This document shows, in pieces, positions 1 to 10,672 of a stretch of 64,000 bases of DNA. Below the pieces are notes generated by a model. It was not told the origin of the DNA. It saw only the letters and a program-made list of their open reading frames with translations, and did no database searches. This DNA is from Cyrtodaria siliqua (lineage: Eukaryota; Mollusca; Bivalvia; Adapedonta; Hiatellidae): contig JAWPHD010001213.1 in NCBI GenBank assembly GCA_037043455.1, positions 282,103 through 346,102 of the forward strand, in the 5' to 3' direction. The position numbers and the translations under genes were made by a program. Numbering within the stretch: the stretch's first letter is position 1; each line of letters starts with the position of its first letter.

Positions 1-300
1 TCTCGAGTACAGTAAAATGGTTCACAAGATATTCCTACGCAAATGTAAACAGGTCAAGAGAAACACACTGCGAATTGTACGTACTATTCAAACAATGATT
101 TGAAATGGATTTTAAAGTTAAAAGGAAATGATTGCCAATATAAATATATTAAACAATTTGTTCTATTTGGGTATAAATAAAATATCTTTGGACTTTTTTT
201 GTAGTCGGGCAAAAAATGTGTAAAGCGGCTCAGTTATTGAAATTGTTCTACCGTAGTTTCCCTATAAAATTGTTTGTAAAATAAAAAAAGAAAAAAGAAA

Positions 301-447
301 ATTTGTTGTTTTCGAGTGAATAACATATTTTATTTCATCTCGAAGCGAGAAAACTTTTATATTTTCACTCATCCTTCGCATTCGTGAAAATATCAAGTTT
401 TCTCACTTCTCGATGAAATAAAATGTTATTCACTCCAAACAACAAAT
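301..447. repeat. Foldback (inverted repeat) element, about 147 bp
   Basis: The left arm (301 to about 355) and right arm (about 393-447) are near-perfect reverse complements, beginning ATTTGTTGTTTTCGAGTGAA and ending with its inverse. A short AT-rich loop at about 356-392 separates them and itself holds TATTTTCAC / GTGAAAATA. This is the form of a foldback MITE or a transcribed hairpin. No coding content was seen. Confidence 0.75.
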
Positions 448-1505
448 ATCCTCTATCAATAGGCCTTGAGCCAGGACCCAAAATTTTCGATATTGTTACC
501 AACTCAAGGGACAAATTCTACCATCACTTTTTGAAAAGAGCAATGTATATAGATTACATATTTCCATGATAGCAATCTGGAACAGGTAGCTTATATAAAA
601 AAAATCGAGCATTAATAGTTATCATTGTAGCGCTTTCATATAAGTTTTTGATGTTCATTTTTGGAATGTCATGCTTGTGTGAATAATTATTGATGTACTT
701 TTTAAAGATGCACTTAAGTTTACAATTTATTGAGTGACATAAAGCGTAAATAAGCTATTTTTTAGCACTAAATTCAGTTTAAAATCTCTATTTTGCTTCA
801 AATTAGAAGTCAATTTACCCTACCCACTATTGACACATTTTTATGCATTTAGTTTAGTTAATATTTTTTACAATATATGTGTAAACTTGTAAGAATCAGT
901 AATTTACAACCTTTCTACATGATTTAAATAATATTATAATATGAATAAGGGATTGTTATGATATATTGATGAAATTAAGTACTAAGCAATGTCCATGGCA
1001 ATGCACATATGTGTTTAGTAAGCCTGATAAGTTGAGACGCATGCCAAACTGGAAGTATAAGCCTTCCTCAAAGTAACTGCAACATAATTAGTATTAACAT
1101 GTTCTGATATATACATATATTGCACAGACGACACATAGTCCAAAGGATTCTAGATAAAGGAATTGTGCGGTTTAACGTGTTTTTTTTAACAAAAGTCTTA
1201 TTTAGGTGTATGCGTCATGGCAATACTTATTATGATTACACATTTGGATTATGTATTACACATAAATACATGAATTAAACCAGTGAAGTAATCTTAATAC
1301 TTCACTGATTAAACATTGCATATTGCAACGCAAAATCTTAAAAGTTGTCTATTTTAATACCTTTTAATTATAATTTATGCATATTTTAAGGATTTTTACA
1401 CCTGAATTACCCCACCCATATACAACACAATGAAGAATTCTGCATACGAAATGTAAAAATAGTAGTATATGCATTTGCACGAACCATTTTTGTGTTACTG
1501 AAAAA
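448..1505. other. AT-rich intronic or intergenic stretch, nothing recognised
   Basis: No exon-like open frame with splice sites, no tandem array and no recognisable mobile-element end was seen. It is presumed intronic because GABA-B receptor-like exons downstream need N-terminal exons that are not in the window. Confidence 0.4.
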
Positions 1506-1514
1506 AGAATCGAC

Positions 1515-1600
1515 GAAGATGAATTGATTTGAATTGGGGTTTTATGGCGCACCAACACAAACATGTTATATGGCGCCAACAGGAATGAACAATCGACCCG
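1515..1600 (+). repeat. Dispersed repeat, GGTTTTATGGCGCACC family, copy 1
   Basis: A segment with TTGAATTGGGGTTTTATGGC followed by GCACCAACA and TATGGCGCC. The same motif order occurs at 5095-5260 (+) and 4045-4192 (minus). Three copies in 6 kb in both orientations mark it as a dispersed repeat. Confidence 0.6.
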
Positions 1601-1602
1601 GC

Positions 1603-1863
1603 TCACTCTTCATTAACATCTAGATAAAAATTTGCAGAATGTGCCTCGAACCTTCTTACCTGCAGAGTTGCTGCAAAGTCTATAGTAAACACTCTATTTT
1701 TCGCTGGAGCCACGATCACTGCCACCACTGAAGTAGCACCTGAAACAATACAGGTTTCATGATGAAAATAATGAACAAAAATGACAAAATTAACATGAAT
1801 TTGGGGAAATTTTACCCCTATGCCTGGATATGCAGTGGTCATATTCTTGCCCGGGAACCACAC
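1603..1863 (-). other. Possible antisense coding relic with an exon-like core at 1660-1739
   Basis: On the minus strand an 80-nt block (1660-1739) is preceded by a good acceptor (TATTGTTTCAG) and followed by a good donor (CTGCAG/GTAAGA). In the open frame it reads ATSVVAVIVAPAKNRVFTID plus a few residues. A neighbouring segment (about 1816-1863) contains WFPGKNMTTAYPGIG but does not join to it in phase if its GTAAAA is used as donor. The protein family is not recognised. It could be an exon of an antisense or neighbouring gene, a pseudogene piece, or chance. Confidence 0.25.
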
Positions 1864-2107
1864 GGCGTCGACGAAGAAATATTTTAGGGTGGTACCCAGA
1901 TCACTGTGCTAAGTACTTACCATGGCAACTATTTGTTAGTATTGGTGAAGTTGTTACAATATCACCTGCTTAGGATATTTATCTAAACATAGGTTGTGAT
2001 GTTCTCCGTGCTTGATTTAGAGTATGGAATTAACCTAGGATAGTTAGCCTCAACCCTATTTTTCCGCGTGCAAGTGGAATGATTATTACATAAAAATGGT
2101 GTATTGC

Positions 2108-2186
2108 CAATGAAGAGAGAGAGAGGGAGTGTGTGTGTTGGGGGTGGTGGGGTGGGTGGGCGGGGTTGGGGGGGGGGGGTTGGAAT
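2108..2186 (+). repeat. GA/GT/G-rich low-complexity tract, G-quadruplex-capable
   Basis: A GAGAGA run passes into GTGTGTGTTGGGGGTGGTGG and ends in a run of about 13 G. Several G3+ tracts separated by short loops lie on the + strand, which is the expected form of an intramolecular G-quadruplex. Confidence 0.8.
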
Positions 2187-2225
2187 ATATGCATTTAGGA
2201 ACCTGCCCTACTGACGAATAGACAC

Positions 2226-2440
2226 CTATGTTTCTTTAACGTGATGGGAGAAAAAAAACAAGCGATACACGGGATCGCCTGGTTTACGTCCCCATCCGAC
2301 GGACGAGGGTAAAAGTGTCTTGCCCAAGAACACACCGACAAAATTCACCGGCTCCGGTGAGGTTTGAACCATTTGAACCAGGTTTGAACCTCTGAATTTA
2401 AAGTCCCCCGTGCTATCCACTGTATGAGCTCAAGCAGGAT
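2226..2440 (-). mobile_element. tRNA-derived SINE
   Basis: Read on the minus strand, a tRNA-like head contains a box-B sequence (GAGGTTCAAACC). It is followed by the body core GTTCTTGGGCAAGACACTTT and then by TCGTCCGTCGGATGGGGACG, a body segment that recurs at 24380-24540. The GTGTCCTTG(A/G)GCAAGACAC core is shared with the SINEs at 9.2, 10.5 and 46.4 kb, although the tRNA heads differ. The element sits in the presumed upstream intron. Confidence 0.7.
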
Positions 2441-2814
2441 GACTGCATTAAAATACATACAACTAAAATGTTAATCCGTCGTAAAGGTTATATCCAAGAA
2501 GCTGGGTTCACAACGGTCTCTCTTATCTAGCATTCATGTATGTCGAGTTGCAATATGCCTGCAAGCCTTATATATGCCCAGCTCATTGCTGTTTTGATAA
2601 ACTTGGCAATTAATGCCTTGGGATAGAACAGGATAATTAAGAATACTCAGTTCATAGTATCTGATTTAAATAATATAAATTAAGTGACAATATAACATAC
2701 ATATTATAAGATATAAAAATATATAAACGCTTCCAGATAAGAATCGGTACCCAGTGCATCGAGATAGATTACATTTAGTGATCACGGTTAGTTTACTGAT
2801 GTTTACTCTAAAAG

Positions 2815-2990
2815 CTATATCCGACATACAGGTGCTACTGCAGTTAAAGTAGCTATCCCGCCAACAACAGCCACATTTTACATCATATGTACATCGTTTC
2901 TAAACCTACTGACCACAAGGTATATACATAACTTACATCGTTTGAGAATCAAAACTCTATAGATACAATATAAAAAGCTTTAACCCGCCA
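2815..2990 (+). repeat. Dispersed repeat shared with 20985-21152
   Basis: The run TATCCCGCC..CAACAG.CACATTTTACA, then GTTTCTAAACC, TGAGAATC and AACTCTATA, recurs in the same order and spacing at 20985-21152. This shows two dispersed copies of one repeat. No coding potential was seen. Confidence 0.65.
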
Positions 2991-3424
2991 GATAAAATAA
3001 AATGGATAATTCATTTTACACTTATTCAATTACGGATATTACAAAACCCCATGAATAAACATATACTTTTAAGCGACACATATGCATTATTATATGAGAT
3101 GAACACCTGGATAGAGTTTTGATAAACTGTTTTTGTAGTGTAATTTTGTCGTAATTTGGCGGTTATTTTAAAATGTGTATAACAAACACCTAAATATCAA
3201 CAGTTAAACCGTAAAATGCCTTTCCTTTTTCTGTTGTTTTTTTGCAATTTGTCGAAAATGCAGTGGTATACTTTGTGATTTTAGTTCGTGGATTTATTCA
3301 ATATGCGATTTGTAAACATGGTTAAGTCTTCATAATGGAATACCTTATCAAAAGTCACATTCTCTATATATTTCAGTTCGCTTAAAACTTTTGAAGTGAT
3401 TTTATGAAAAGTGTACAACTTCAA

Positions 3425-4640
3425 ACCATAAACAAGAGACCCACTCGCCTTGTCTCAAAGTACTCTCATGTTTTAAGAAACAACAACAATTTCTTTATAT
3501 AAATCTGTAAAACTGTGACCCCCGTAGTGGCCATATTTGACCCCATTGTCGCCATTTGAACAAACTAGGTAGAGGATCATAAGCTTATGGTACATACAAA
3601 CTATTATTTAGCTTTTGAAGTATCAGAAGCTGTTTGAATATGTTTTCCTATATAATTCAATGTTCTGGCGTGACCCCCGGGACAGGGCCAAAATTGATTC
3701 CAGGCTTGATTCAAGAGGGACACCATTTAAATTATTTGGTACAGGACAATAATCTTAAGCTACATATAGCTTATTACACCTCTAGCTCTTGTAGTTTCAG
3801 AGAAGATGTTTATAGACGTTCCTGCATAACTCTATGTAAATATGTGACCCCCGGGACCGGGCGAAATTTGACCATAAGATCACCATTTGAACAAAATAAA
3901 TTGGTAGAGATTGATACTCTTATGCTACATGCATCGTATTAGACCTCTAGCTCTTGTAGTATCAGAAATGAATATTTTATGGACTTTCCTATATAACTCT
4001 TTGTAAAACGTTAACCCCAAAACCCCTTCCCCACACTCTGCAGTTCAGGGTGAGAAGGTACTAGGCCCATTCTCCATATTATATCTCGATGTACATGAAG
4101 GATGAGCCTGGCATGTTCATGCCTGTTAGGCGCCATATAACCTTTCATGGGTGGGTGCGCCTTAAAACCCAGTTCAATTCAATTCAATAACCCCAGAACC
4201 GGGCCATAGTTTGACACAGAGTCACGATTTGAACAAAAGTGGTAGAGAACCAAAAGCTTGTACAATATGCAAAATAATAGACCTCTGGCTCTTGTTTTTT
4301 TTAAAGAAGAGATTTTAAAGATGTTTCTATATGACTCTATGTAAATATATGACCCCTGGGCCGGAGCCAGAAAACAAAATTGCTAGTGGACCATAAGCTT
4401 ATGCTTCATGCATAATATGGGACCTCTAGCTCTTACAGTTTTAGAGAAATTTATTTATGTTTAAAGATTTCCTATATAACTGTATGAAAAAAAATTACCC
4501 CCGGGGCTGTGCCATATTTGACCCTTGGGTCACCATTTTATAAATACTTGGTAGAGGACACTAAATGTATAATACATGCAAAATATTAGACCTGTAGCTC
4601 TTCTAGTTTCAGCGAAAACGATTTTTTAAAGAAAGAAGAG
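3425..4640 (+). repeat. Degenerate tandem repeat, about 175-180-bp unit, 6-7 copies
   Basis: Each unit repeats the order TATATAACTCTATGTAAA, GTGACCCCCGGGAC, GGGCC, CACCATTTGAACAAA, TTGGTAGAGGA, AAGCTTATGCTACATG, AGACCTCTAGCTCTTGTAGT and TTTCAGAGAA. Units are diverged and broken by an inserted repeat at about 4045-4192. Short open frames inside are by-products of the repetition. Confidence 0.75.
4045..4192 (-). repeat. Dispersed repeat, GGTTTTAYGGCGCACC family, inserted copy (minus)
   Basis: The reverse complement reads ATTGAATTGAATTGAACTGG, GTTTTAAGGCGCACCCACC and TATGGCGCC, matching the copies at 1515 and 5095. It interrupts the 180-bp tandem array. AACCCC lies on both sides (4012-4026 and 4190-4196), which may be a target duplication or part of the array. 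Confidence 0.55.
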
Positions 4641-5090
4641 TTTTGCTTAAACGGGGGAGATAACTCTAATAACAAGAATCAGCTACCCTGTTCACACTGC
4701 TATCATGGATTTTTTGTTTCTCTACAAGGTACTCAATAACATGGTACTAGTAAGAATTTGTCCCTTGAGATGGTAACAAAAAAGTGTATGGCTCACGGTC
4801 TAAGTAAACAATAGTACGTGTTACTCTTAAATCTCACTTCTCAGGTTGCTCTAATAAAGCTTGTAGCTTCCAATTAGCCTTTACATACAAATATGTATAT
4901 GTTTTCCCCGCAACATGAATTATGACATTAATGTCAATGAACCATTAAGAATTGCTAAATATAAACACGTTTTTATCTTTAATAACACTTCTTAAAGCTT
5001 ACGTTATTGATTTATTATCAACCACTGTGCTTTATACGCTCATAAACTGGCTTGGGCGACGGAACTACCATAGTGCAACTAAAATGTTAA
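4641..5090. other. Unannotated AT-rich stretch
   Basis: No gene, array or element end was recognised. The next 3' feature is another copy of the GGTTTTA dispersed repeat. Confidence 0.4.
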
Positions 5091-5094
5091 CGTA

Positions 5095-5260
5095 ATTGAA
5101 TTGAATTGGATTTTATAGTCGCACCAACAGCTAGGGTCATATGGCTACTTTCCAGCTTCCATTGGTGGAAGAGGACCTCAGGTGTCCCTCCGGGCAATTT
5201 TCATGCACGGGCGGGAACCTGGATAGAACCATCGACGTTCCGCAAACCAGCTGAATATTT
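5095..5260 (+). repeat. Dispersed repeat, GGTTTTAYGGCGCACC family, copy 3
   Basis: Begins AATTGAATTGAATTGGATTT, then GTCGCACCAACA, CATATGGC and a GC-richer body. It matches the copies at 1515 (+) and 4045-4192 (minus). A 69-codon open frame through it has no recognisable domain. Confidence 0.55.
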
Positions 5261-5365
5261 CAGCGTTAATTCGGGTTTAAATGGAAAATTGACAATATTA
5301 ACTGTTCTTGATTAAACCTTATTATTTTGTTAATGGTTCGATAACTTCGTAAAAACAATGTAAAT

Positions 5366-6037
5366 GCAAACAGCCTAACTCCTGATGTGATACTGGATGT
5401 TTATGCCTAACTCCTGATGTGATACTGGATGTTTATGCCTAACTCCTGATGTGATACTGGATGTTTATGCCTAACTCCTGATGTGATACTGGATGTTTAT
5501 GCATAACTCCTGATGTCATACTGGATGTTTATGCCTACCTCCTGATGTGATACTGGATGTTTATGCCTAACTCCTGATGTCATACTTGATGTTTATGCCT
5601 AACTCCTGATGTGATACTGGTTGTTTATGCCTAACTCCTGATGTGATACTGGATGTTTATGCCTAATTCCTGATGTCATACTGGATGTTTATGCCTAACT
5701 CCTGATGTCATACTGGATGTTTATGCCTAACTCCTGATGTGATACTGGATGTTTATGCCTAACTCCTGATGTCATACTGGATGTTTATGCCTAACTCCTG
5801 ATGTGATACTGGATGTTTATGCCTAACTCCTGATGTCATACTGGATGTTTATGCCTAACTCCTGATGTGATACTGGATGTTTATGCCTAACTCCTGATGT
5901 GATACTGGATGTTTATGCCTAACTCCTGATGTGATACTGGATGTTTATGCCTAACTCCTGATGTGATACTGGATGTTTATGCCTAACTCCTGATGTGATA
6001 CTGGATGTTTATGCCTAACTCCTGATGTGATACTGTA
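5366..6037 (+). repeat. 32-bp minisatellite, about 21 copies, abutting the TM2 exon
   Basis: A homogeneous array of a 32-bp unit built from GATACTGGATGTTTATGCC and TAACTCCTGATGT. The last unit is changed (GATACTGTATGTTTACACTG) and stops about 45 nt before the acceptor of the exon at 6082. The array therefore ends close to where the branch point and polypyrimidine tract must lie. The most frequent variant is GATGTGATAC versus GATGTCATAC. Confidence 0.95.
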
Positions 6038-6081
6038 TGTTTACACTGTACCCTATTCCAATCACTAATATCAAATTGCAG

Positions 6082-6217
6082 TTTTATCAAGATGTCTAGT
6101 CCGAGGCTCAACAATGTAATCCTGACCGGATGTTTATTGATGTACACAGTAGTATTCATAACAGCCATCGACTACCTACACTTGCTAGAGTTTGGCATAA
6201 GTAACGACATATGCATG
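6082..6217 (+). CDS. GABBR2-like: GABA-B receptor-like class C GPCR, exon encoding TM2
   Basis: Internal exon: acceptor TATCAAATTGCAG at 6081, donor ATGCATG/GTAAGT at 6218, entered in phase 2 and left in phase 0. It encodes FIKMSSPRLNNVIL, then a hydrophobic stretch (TGCLLMYTVVFITAI), and ends SNDICM. The KMSSP..NN motif followed by this helix is the TM2 start of metabotropic GABA-B receptors. The Cys of ICM, just before VRTW of the next exon, is the TM3-top cysteine that pairs with extracellular loop 2 in class C receptors. The family acts at the plasma membrane as Gi/o-coupled obligate dimers. The N-terminal Venus-flytrap domain and TM1 lie upstream of the window. The last 51 nt of this exon plus the donor are the first unit of the satellite that fills the start of the next intron. 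Orthology to GABBR2 rather than another GABBR paralogue is an inference. Confidence 0.88.
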
Positions 6218-9215
6218 GTAAGTCATAATAATACACGGTCATCGACTACCAACACTTGCTGGGGTTTGGAATAAGTAACGACATAGGTATGGTAAATCAA
6301 AATAATACTCGGTCAACGATTACCGACACTTGCTGGGGTTTGGCATAAGTATCGACATATGCATGGTTAAGTCATAATAATACACGGTCAACGACTACCA
6401 ACACTTGCTAAGTTTGCCATAAGTAACGACATATGCATGGTAAGTCATAATAATACATGGTCCACGACTACCGACACGTGCTGGGGTTTGGCATCAGTAT
6501 AGACATGCATGGTAAAGATAAGTATAAAAGTCGAACAGGAAATGCAGCTTTCACAGAACACAGGCATAATAATACACGGTCAACGACTACCGACACTTGC
6601 TAGAGATTGGCATAAGTAACGACATATGCATGGTTAGTCATAATAATACACGGTCAACGACTACCGACACGTGCTGGGGTTTGGCATCAGTATAGACATG
6701 CATAGTAAAAATAAGTATAAAATTCGAACAGGAAATGAAGCTTTCACAGAACACAGGGTTAATAATAATACACGGTCAACGACTACCGACACTTGCTAGA
6801 GATTGGCATAAGTAATGGCATATGCATGGTAAGTCATAATTATACACGGTCAACGACTACCGACACTAAGTAACAACATTTGACTACCATCTCTTGCTGG
6901 GGTTTGGCATACGTATCGAGATATGCTTGGTAAGTCATATTAACACACGGTCAACGACTACCGACACTTGCTGGGGTTTGGCATAAGTAACAACATATGA
7001 CTACCATCTCTTCTGGGGTTTGGCATACGTATCGACGTATGCATAGTAAGTCATAATAACACACGGTCAACGACTACCGACACTTGCTGGGGTTTAGAAA
7101 AAGAATCGACATAGCACGGTAAGTCATAATTATACACGGTCAATGACTACCGACACTAATACACAGTCAACGACTACCGACACTTGCTGGGGTTTGGCAT
7201 AAGTATCGACATATGCATGGTAAGTCATAATGACACACGGTCAACAACTACCGACACTTGCTGGGGTTTGGCATAAGTATCGACATATGCATGGTAAGTC
7301 ATAATAATACACGGTCATCGACTACCATCACTTGCTGAGGTTTCGAATAAGTAACGACATAGGCATGGTAATTCATAATAATACACGGTCATAGACTACC
7401 ATTACTTGCTGGGGTTTGACATAAGTATCGACATATGCATGGTAAGTCATAATAATACACGGTCATCGACTACCATCACTTGCTGAGGTTTCGAATAAGT
7501 AACGACATAGGCATGGTAAATCATAATAATACACGGTCAACGACTACCGACACTTGCTGTGGTTTGGCATAAATATCGACATATGCATGGTGTCATAATA
7601 ATACAAGGTCATCGACTACAACACTTGCTGGGGTTTGGAATAAGTAACAATATAGGCATGGTAAATCAAAATAATACACGGTCGACAATTACCGACACTT
7701 GCTGGGGTTTGGCATAAGTATCGACATATGCATGGTAAGTCATAATAACACACGGTCAACGACTACCAACACTTGCTAAAGTTTGGCATAAGTAACAACG
7801 TATGCATGGTAAGTCATAATAATACACGGCCAACGACTACCGACACGTGCTGGGGTTTAGCATCAGTATAGACATGCATGGTAAAGATAAGTATAAAAGT
7901 CGAACAGGATATGCAGCTTTCACAGAACACAGGCATAATAATACACGGTCAACGACTACAGACACTTGCTAGAGTTTGGCATAAGTAATGACATATGCAT
8001 GGTAAGTCATAATTATACACGGTCAACGACTACCGACACTTGCTGGGGTTTGGCATAAGTATTAACATATGCATGGTAAGTCATAATAACACACGGTCAA
8101 CGACTACCGACACTTGCTTTGGTTTGGCATAAGTATCGACATATGCATGGTAAGTCATAATAATACACGGTCATCGACTACCATCACTTGCTGAGGTTTC
8201 GAATAAGTATCAAAATAGGCATGGTAAGTAATAATAATACACGGTCATCGACTACCATATTTTGCTGGGGTTTGGCATAAGTATCGACATATGCATTGTA
8301 AGTCATAACAATACACGGTCATCGACTGCCATCACTTGCAGGGGTTTGAAATAAGTAACGATATAGGCATGTTAAATCATAATAATACACGGTCAACGAC
8401 TACCGACACTTGCTGTGGTTTGGCATAAGTATCGACATATGCATGGTAAGTCATAATAACACACGATCAACGACTACCGACACTTGCTGGGGTTTGGCAT
8501 AAGTATCGAAATATGCATAATAATACACGGTCATCTACTACCATCACTTGCTGGGGTTTGGCATAAGTATCGATATATGCATGGTAAATCATAATAATAC
8601 ACGGTCAACGACCACCATCAGTTGCTGGGATTTGGCATAAGTATCGATATATGCATGGTATGCCATAATTATACACGGTCAACGATTACCTTCACGTGCA
8701 GGGGTTTGGAATAATTAACGACAGAGGCATGGTAAATCATAATAACTCACGGTCAACGACTAACGACACTTGCTGGGGTTTGGCATAAGTATCGACGTAT
8801 GCATGGTACGTCATAATAACACACGGTCAACGACTACCGACACTTGCTGGGGTTTGGCATCGACATAGGCATGGTAAGTCATAATAATACACGATCATCG
8901 ACTACCATTACTTGCTGAGGTTTGGCATAAGTATCGACATATGCATGGTAAGTAATAATAATAATACACGGTCATCGACTACCATCACTTGCTGGGTTTT
9001 GGAATATGTAACGACATAGGCATGGTAAATCATAATAATACACGGTCAACGACTACCAACATCAGCTGGGGTTTGGAATAAGTATCGACATATGCATGGT
9101 AAGTCATAATAATACACCAAAACCGACTCTTGCTGGGGTTTGGCATAAGTAATGGCATATGGATGATAAGTCATAATTATACACGGTCAACGTCTACTGA
9201 CACTTGCTGGGGTTT
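6167..9215 (+). repeat. Array A: about 75-bp satellite seeded by the TM2 exon-donor junction, about 40 copies
   Basis: Unit 1 (about 6167-6240) is the exon end ATCGACTACC...CATATGCATG plus intron GTAAGTCATAATAATACACG. Copies follow with only small changes: CGACTACCGACACTTGCTGG, GGTTTGGCATAAGTATCGAC and ATATGCATGGTAAGTCATAA. Nearly every unit therefore keeps a consensus-like 5' splice site (G/GTAAGT). By eye the donor segment is among the best conserved. Variant units carry GGTAAATC. Three units hold an inserted module with TATAAAAGTCGAACAGGA. The array is cut by a SINE at 9216 and continues in degraded form at 9421-9560. Confidence 0.93.
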
Positions 9216-9415
9216 AGTTTAAACTTATTTATTTTACATCGATTGAACTTATTTGAATCACTCTCGATGTCTTCCTGGGTAGAACCAGTACTAAGCAATG
9301 CAGATAAAGTGTCTTGCTCAAGGACACAACGCATATGGCAATGACGGGAATCGAACCCACGACTTTTGGATCATGGGTCCAACGCTCTACCACTAGACCA
9401 CAGCTGTGTCGGTGA
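9216..9415 (-). mobile_element. tRNA-derived SINE inserted in array A
   Basis: On the minus strand the head reads CTGTGGTCTAGTGGTAGAGC (box A) and GTGGGTTCGATTCCCG (box B). The body carries GTGTCCTTGAGCAAGACACT, TTGCTTAGTACTGGTTCTAC and an AT-rich tail ending ATGTAAAATAAATAAG. The same family occurs at 10468-10603 and 46372-46566. The 5' and 3' ends of the head do not pair as an acceptor stem would, so it is not a working tRNA gene. Array A units flank it on both sides. Confidence 0.85.
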
Positions 9416-9420
9416 TATGC

Positions 9421-9560
9421 CGACTCTGTAGAATTATGACATATGCATGGTAAGTGATAAATATACAGTCACACACATGGTAGTGACATATGCCTGACGT
9501 GTCAGAATTATACACAGTCAAAGACATAGTAGCGACATATGCGTGGTAAGTTCTATACTC
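9421..9560 (+). repeat. Degraded tail of array A
   Basis: Diverged units still show GACATATGCATGGTAAGTGA, ACATATGCCTGACGTGTCAG and CATATGCGTGGTAAGTTC. Two of the three units keep GGTAAGT. Confidence 0.7.
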
Positions 9561-9904
9561 ACTTATTGGCTAACGACACATGTTGGATGCCCGGTAAGTC
9601 ATTAGCACAGTCATAGGCTGGAGTTTAGAGACTATCGCTATGTTTGTGAACCATTCTTTTGCTACCATTTCCAAGGCTGCAGCACATTTTAATATATAAC
9701 CTATGTTTATATGTGCGATGTATATGTATCTGTAAGAGCTCACGGTAATAGAAGCCACACCAGTACTATGCTAATTGCAGGACGCTGTGTTGCGTGCGTG
9801 TAGGTCAATAGATAACAATGTCATTCACTGCGTGTAGAATTATGTTTATCAGAGGTTTTTTAACGTATTTATCTAGTTTATTATGACATGCGGTATGGGA
9901 GTGC

Positions 9905-10004
9905 AATAAAGCCATGCTGTAGTTATTACAATAAAGCCATGCTGTAGTTATTACAATAAAGTCATGCTGTAGTTATTACAATAAAGCCATGTAGTTATTA
10001 TAAT
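9905..10004 (+). repeat. 26-bp tandem repeat, 4 copies
   Basis: CAATAAAGCCATGCTGTAGT plus TATTA is repeated about four times; the last copy is shortened. Each unit includes AATAAA, so the block carries four canonical polyadenylation hexamers inside an intron. Confidence 0.85.
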
Positions 10005-10019
10005 ACTACAGCAGTTGGT

Positions 10020-10465
10020 GTTATACATATGTATATGAAGACCGAATTATCGTTCGGTCTTTTCCGCCCAGATCGGTGTGCACCGATTCCGTCAACGTTT
10101 TTAATACCGGATACGGAAATCGACAACTCATTTCCGTTGTCGGTATCGTACCGAGAAAGCCGACATACAACCTTCATACGAGGCAACATACATCATCAAA
10201 AACCCATACGACGACATCATCATGAAAAAACCCATACGACGCCATTACTGTTTTATGATGGCGTTCCATACAGCTACATTAGTAAATGTACCTTATGTTG
10301 CATTTCTGGAGTTATGTGATAAATAGAATCACATATTCATGCCGACTTAATATTGAATTTTTATTAAACTCGTTAGATAAAATGTGATGCGAGGCACAGT
10401 TAAACAGGCATTACTTACAGTATTCTATACCTGTTGTAAGCTATACACTTGTAAGGTACATCGTG
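10020..10465. other. Intronic stretch without a recognised gene
   Basis: Open frames of 60-96 codons occur on both strands over the same bases, without splice context or domain signature. Nothing further is supported. Confidence 0.4.
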
Positions 10466-10467
10466 AT

Positions 10468-10603
10468 TGACTTCCTGCTACTAAGCAATGCAGATAAAGT
10501 GTCTTGCTCAGGGACACAACGCATATGGTTATGGCGGGGATCGAACCCACGACGTTTGGATCATGGGTCCAACGCTCTACCACTAGACCACAGCGCTCCA
10601 CGT
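10468..10603 (-). mobile_element. tRNA-derived SINE, 3'-shortened copy
   Basis: Same family as 9216-9415: minus-strand TGTGGTCTAGTGGTAGAGCG, box B GTGGGTTCGATCCCCGCC, core GTGTCCCTGAGCAAGACACT and GCATTGCTTAGTAG. The body stops earlier than in the 9.2-kb copy. It ends about 70 nt before the acceptor of the TM3 exon. Confidence 0.85.
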
Positions 10604-10672
10604 GTAATATCCTTTATGACATATACGTCACAGCTGCGGCATGCTAACTTTACCACCATATTTCTTTTGCAG

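Noticed and set aside
1603..1863. Two-exon antisense gene joining about 1816-1863 to 1660-1739
   Set aside because: The phases do not match with the available GTAAAA donor, so only the single exon candidate is kept, at low confidence.
5366..9213. CRISPR array
   Set aside because: Units are contiguous tandem repeats without unique spacers, in a eukaryotic intron. No cas genes.
9340..9415. tRNA gene (also considered at 10540-10603, 20094-20160, 24697-24770 and 46500-46566)
   Set aside because: Boxes A and B are present, but acceptor stems do not pair and each head is fused to a shared SINE body, so they are SINE heads.
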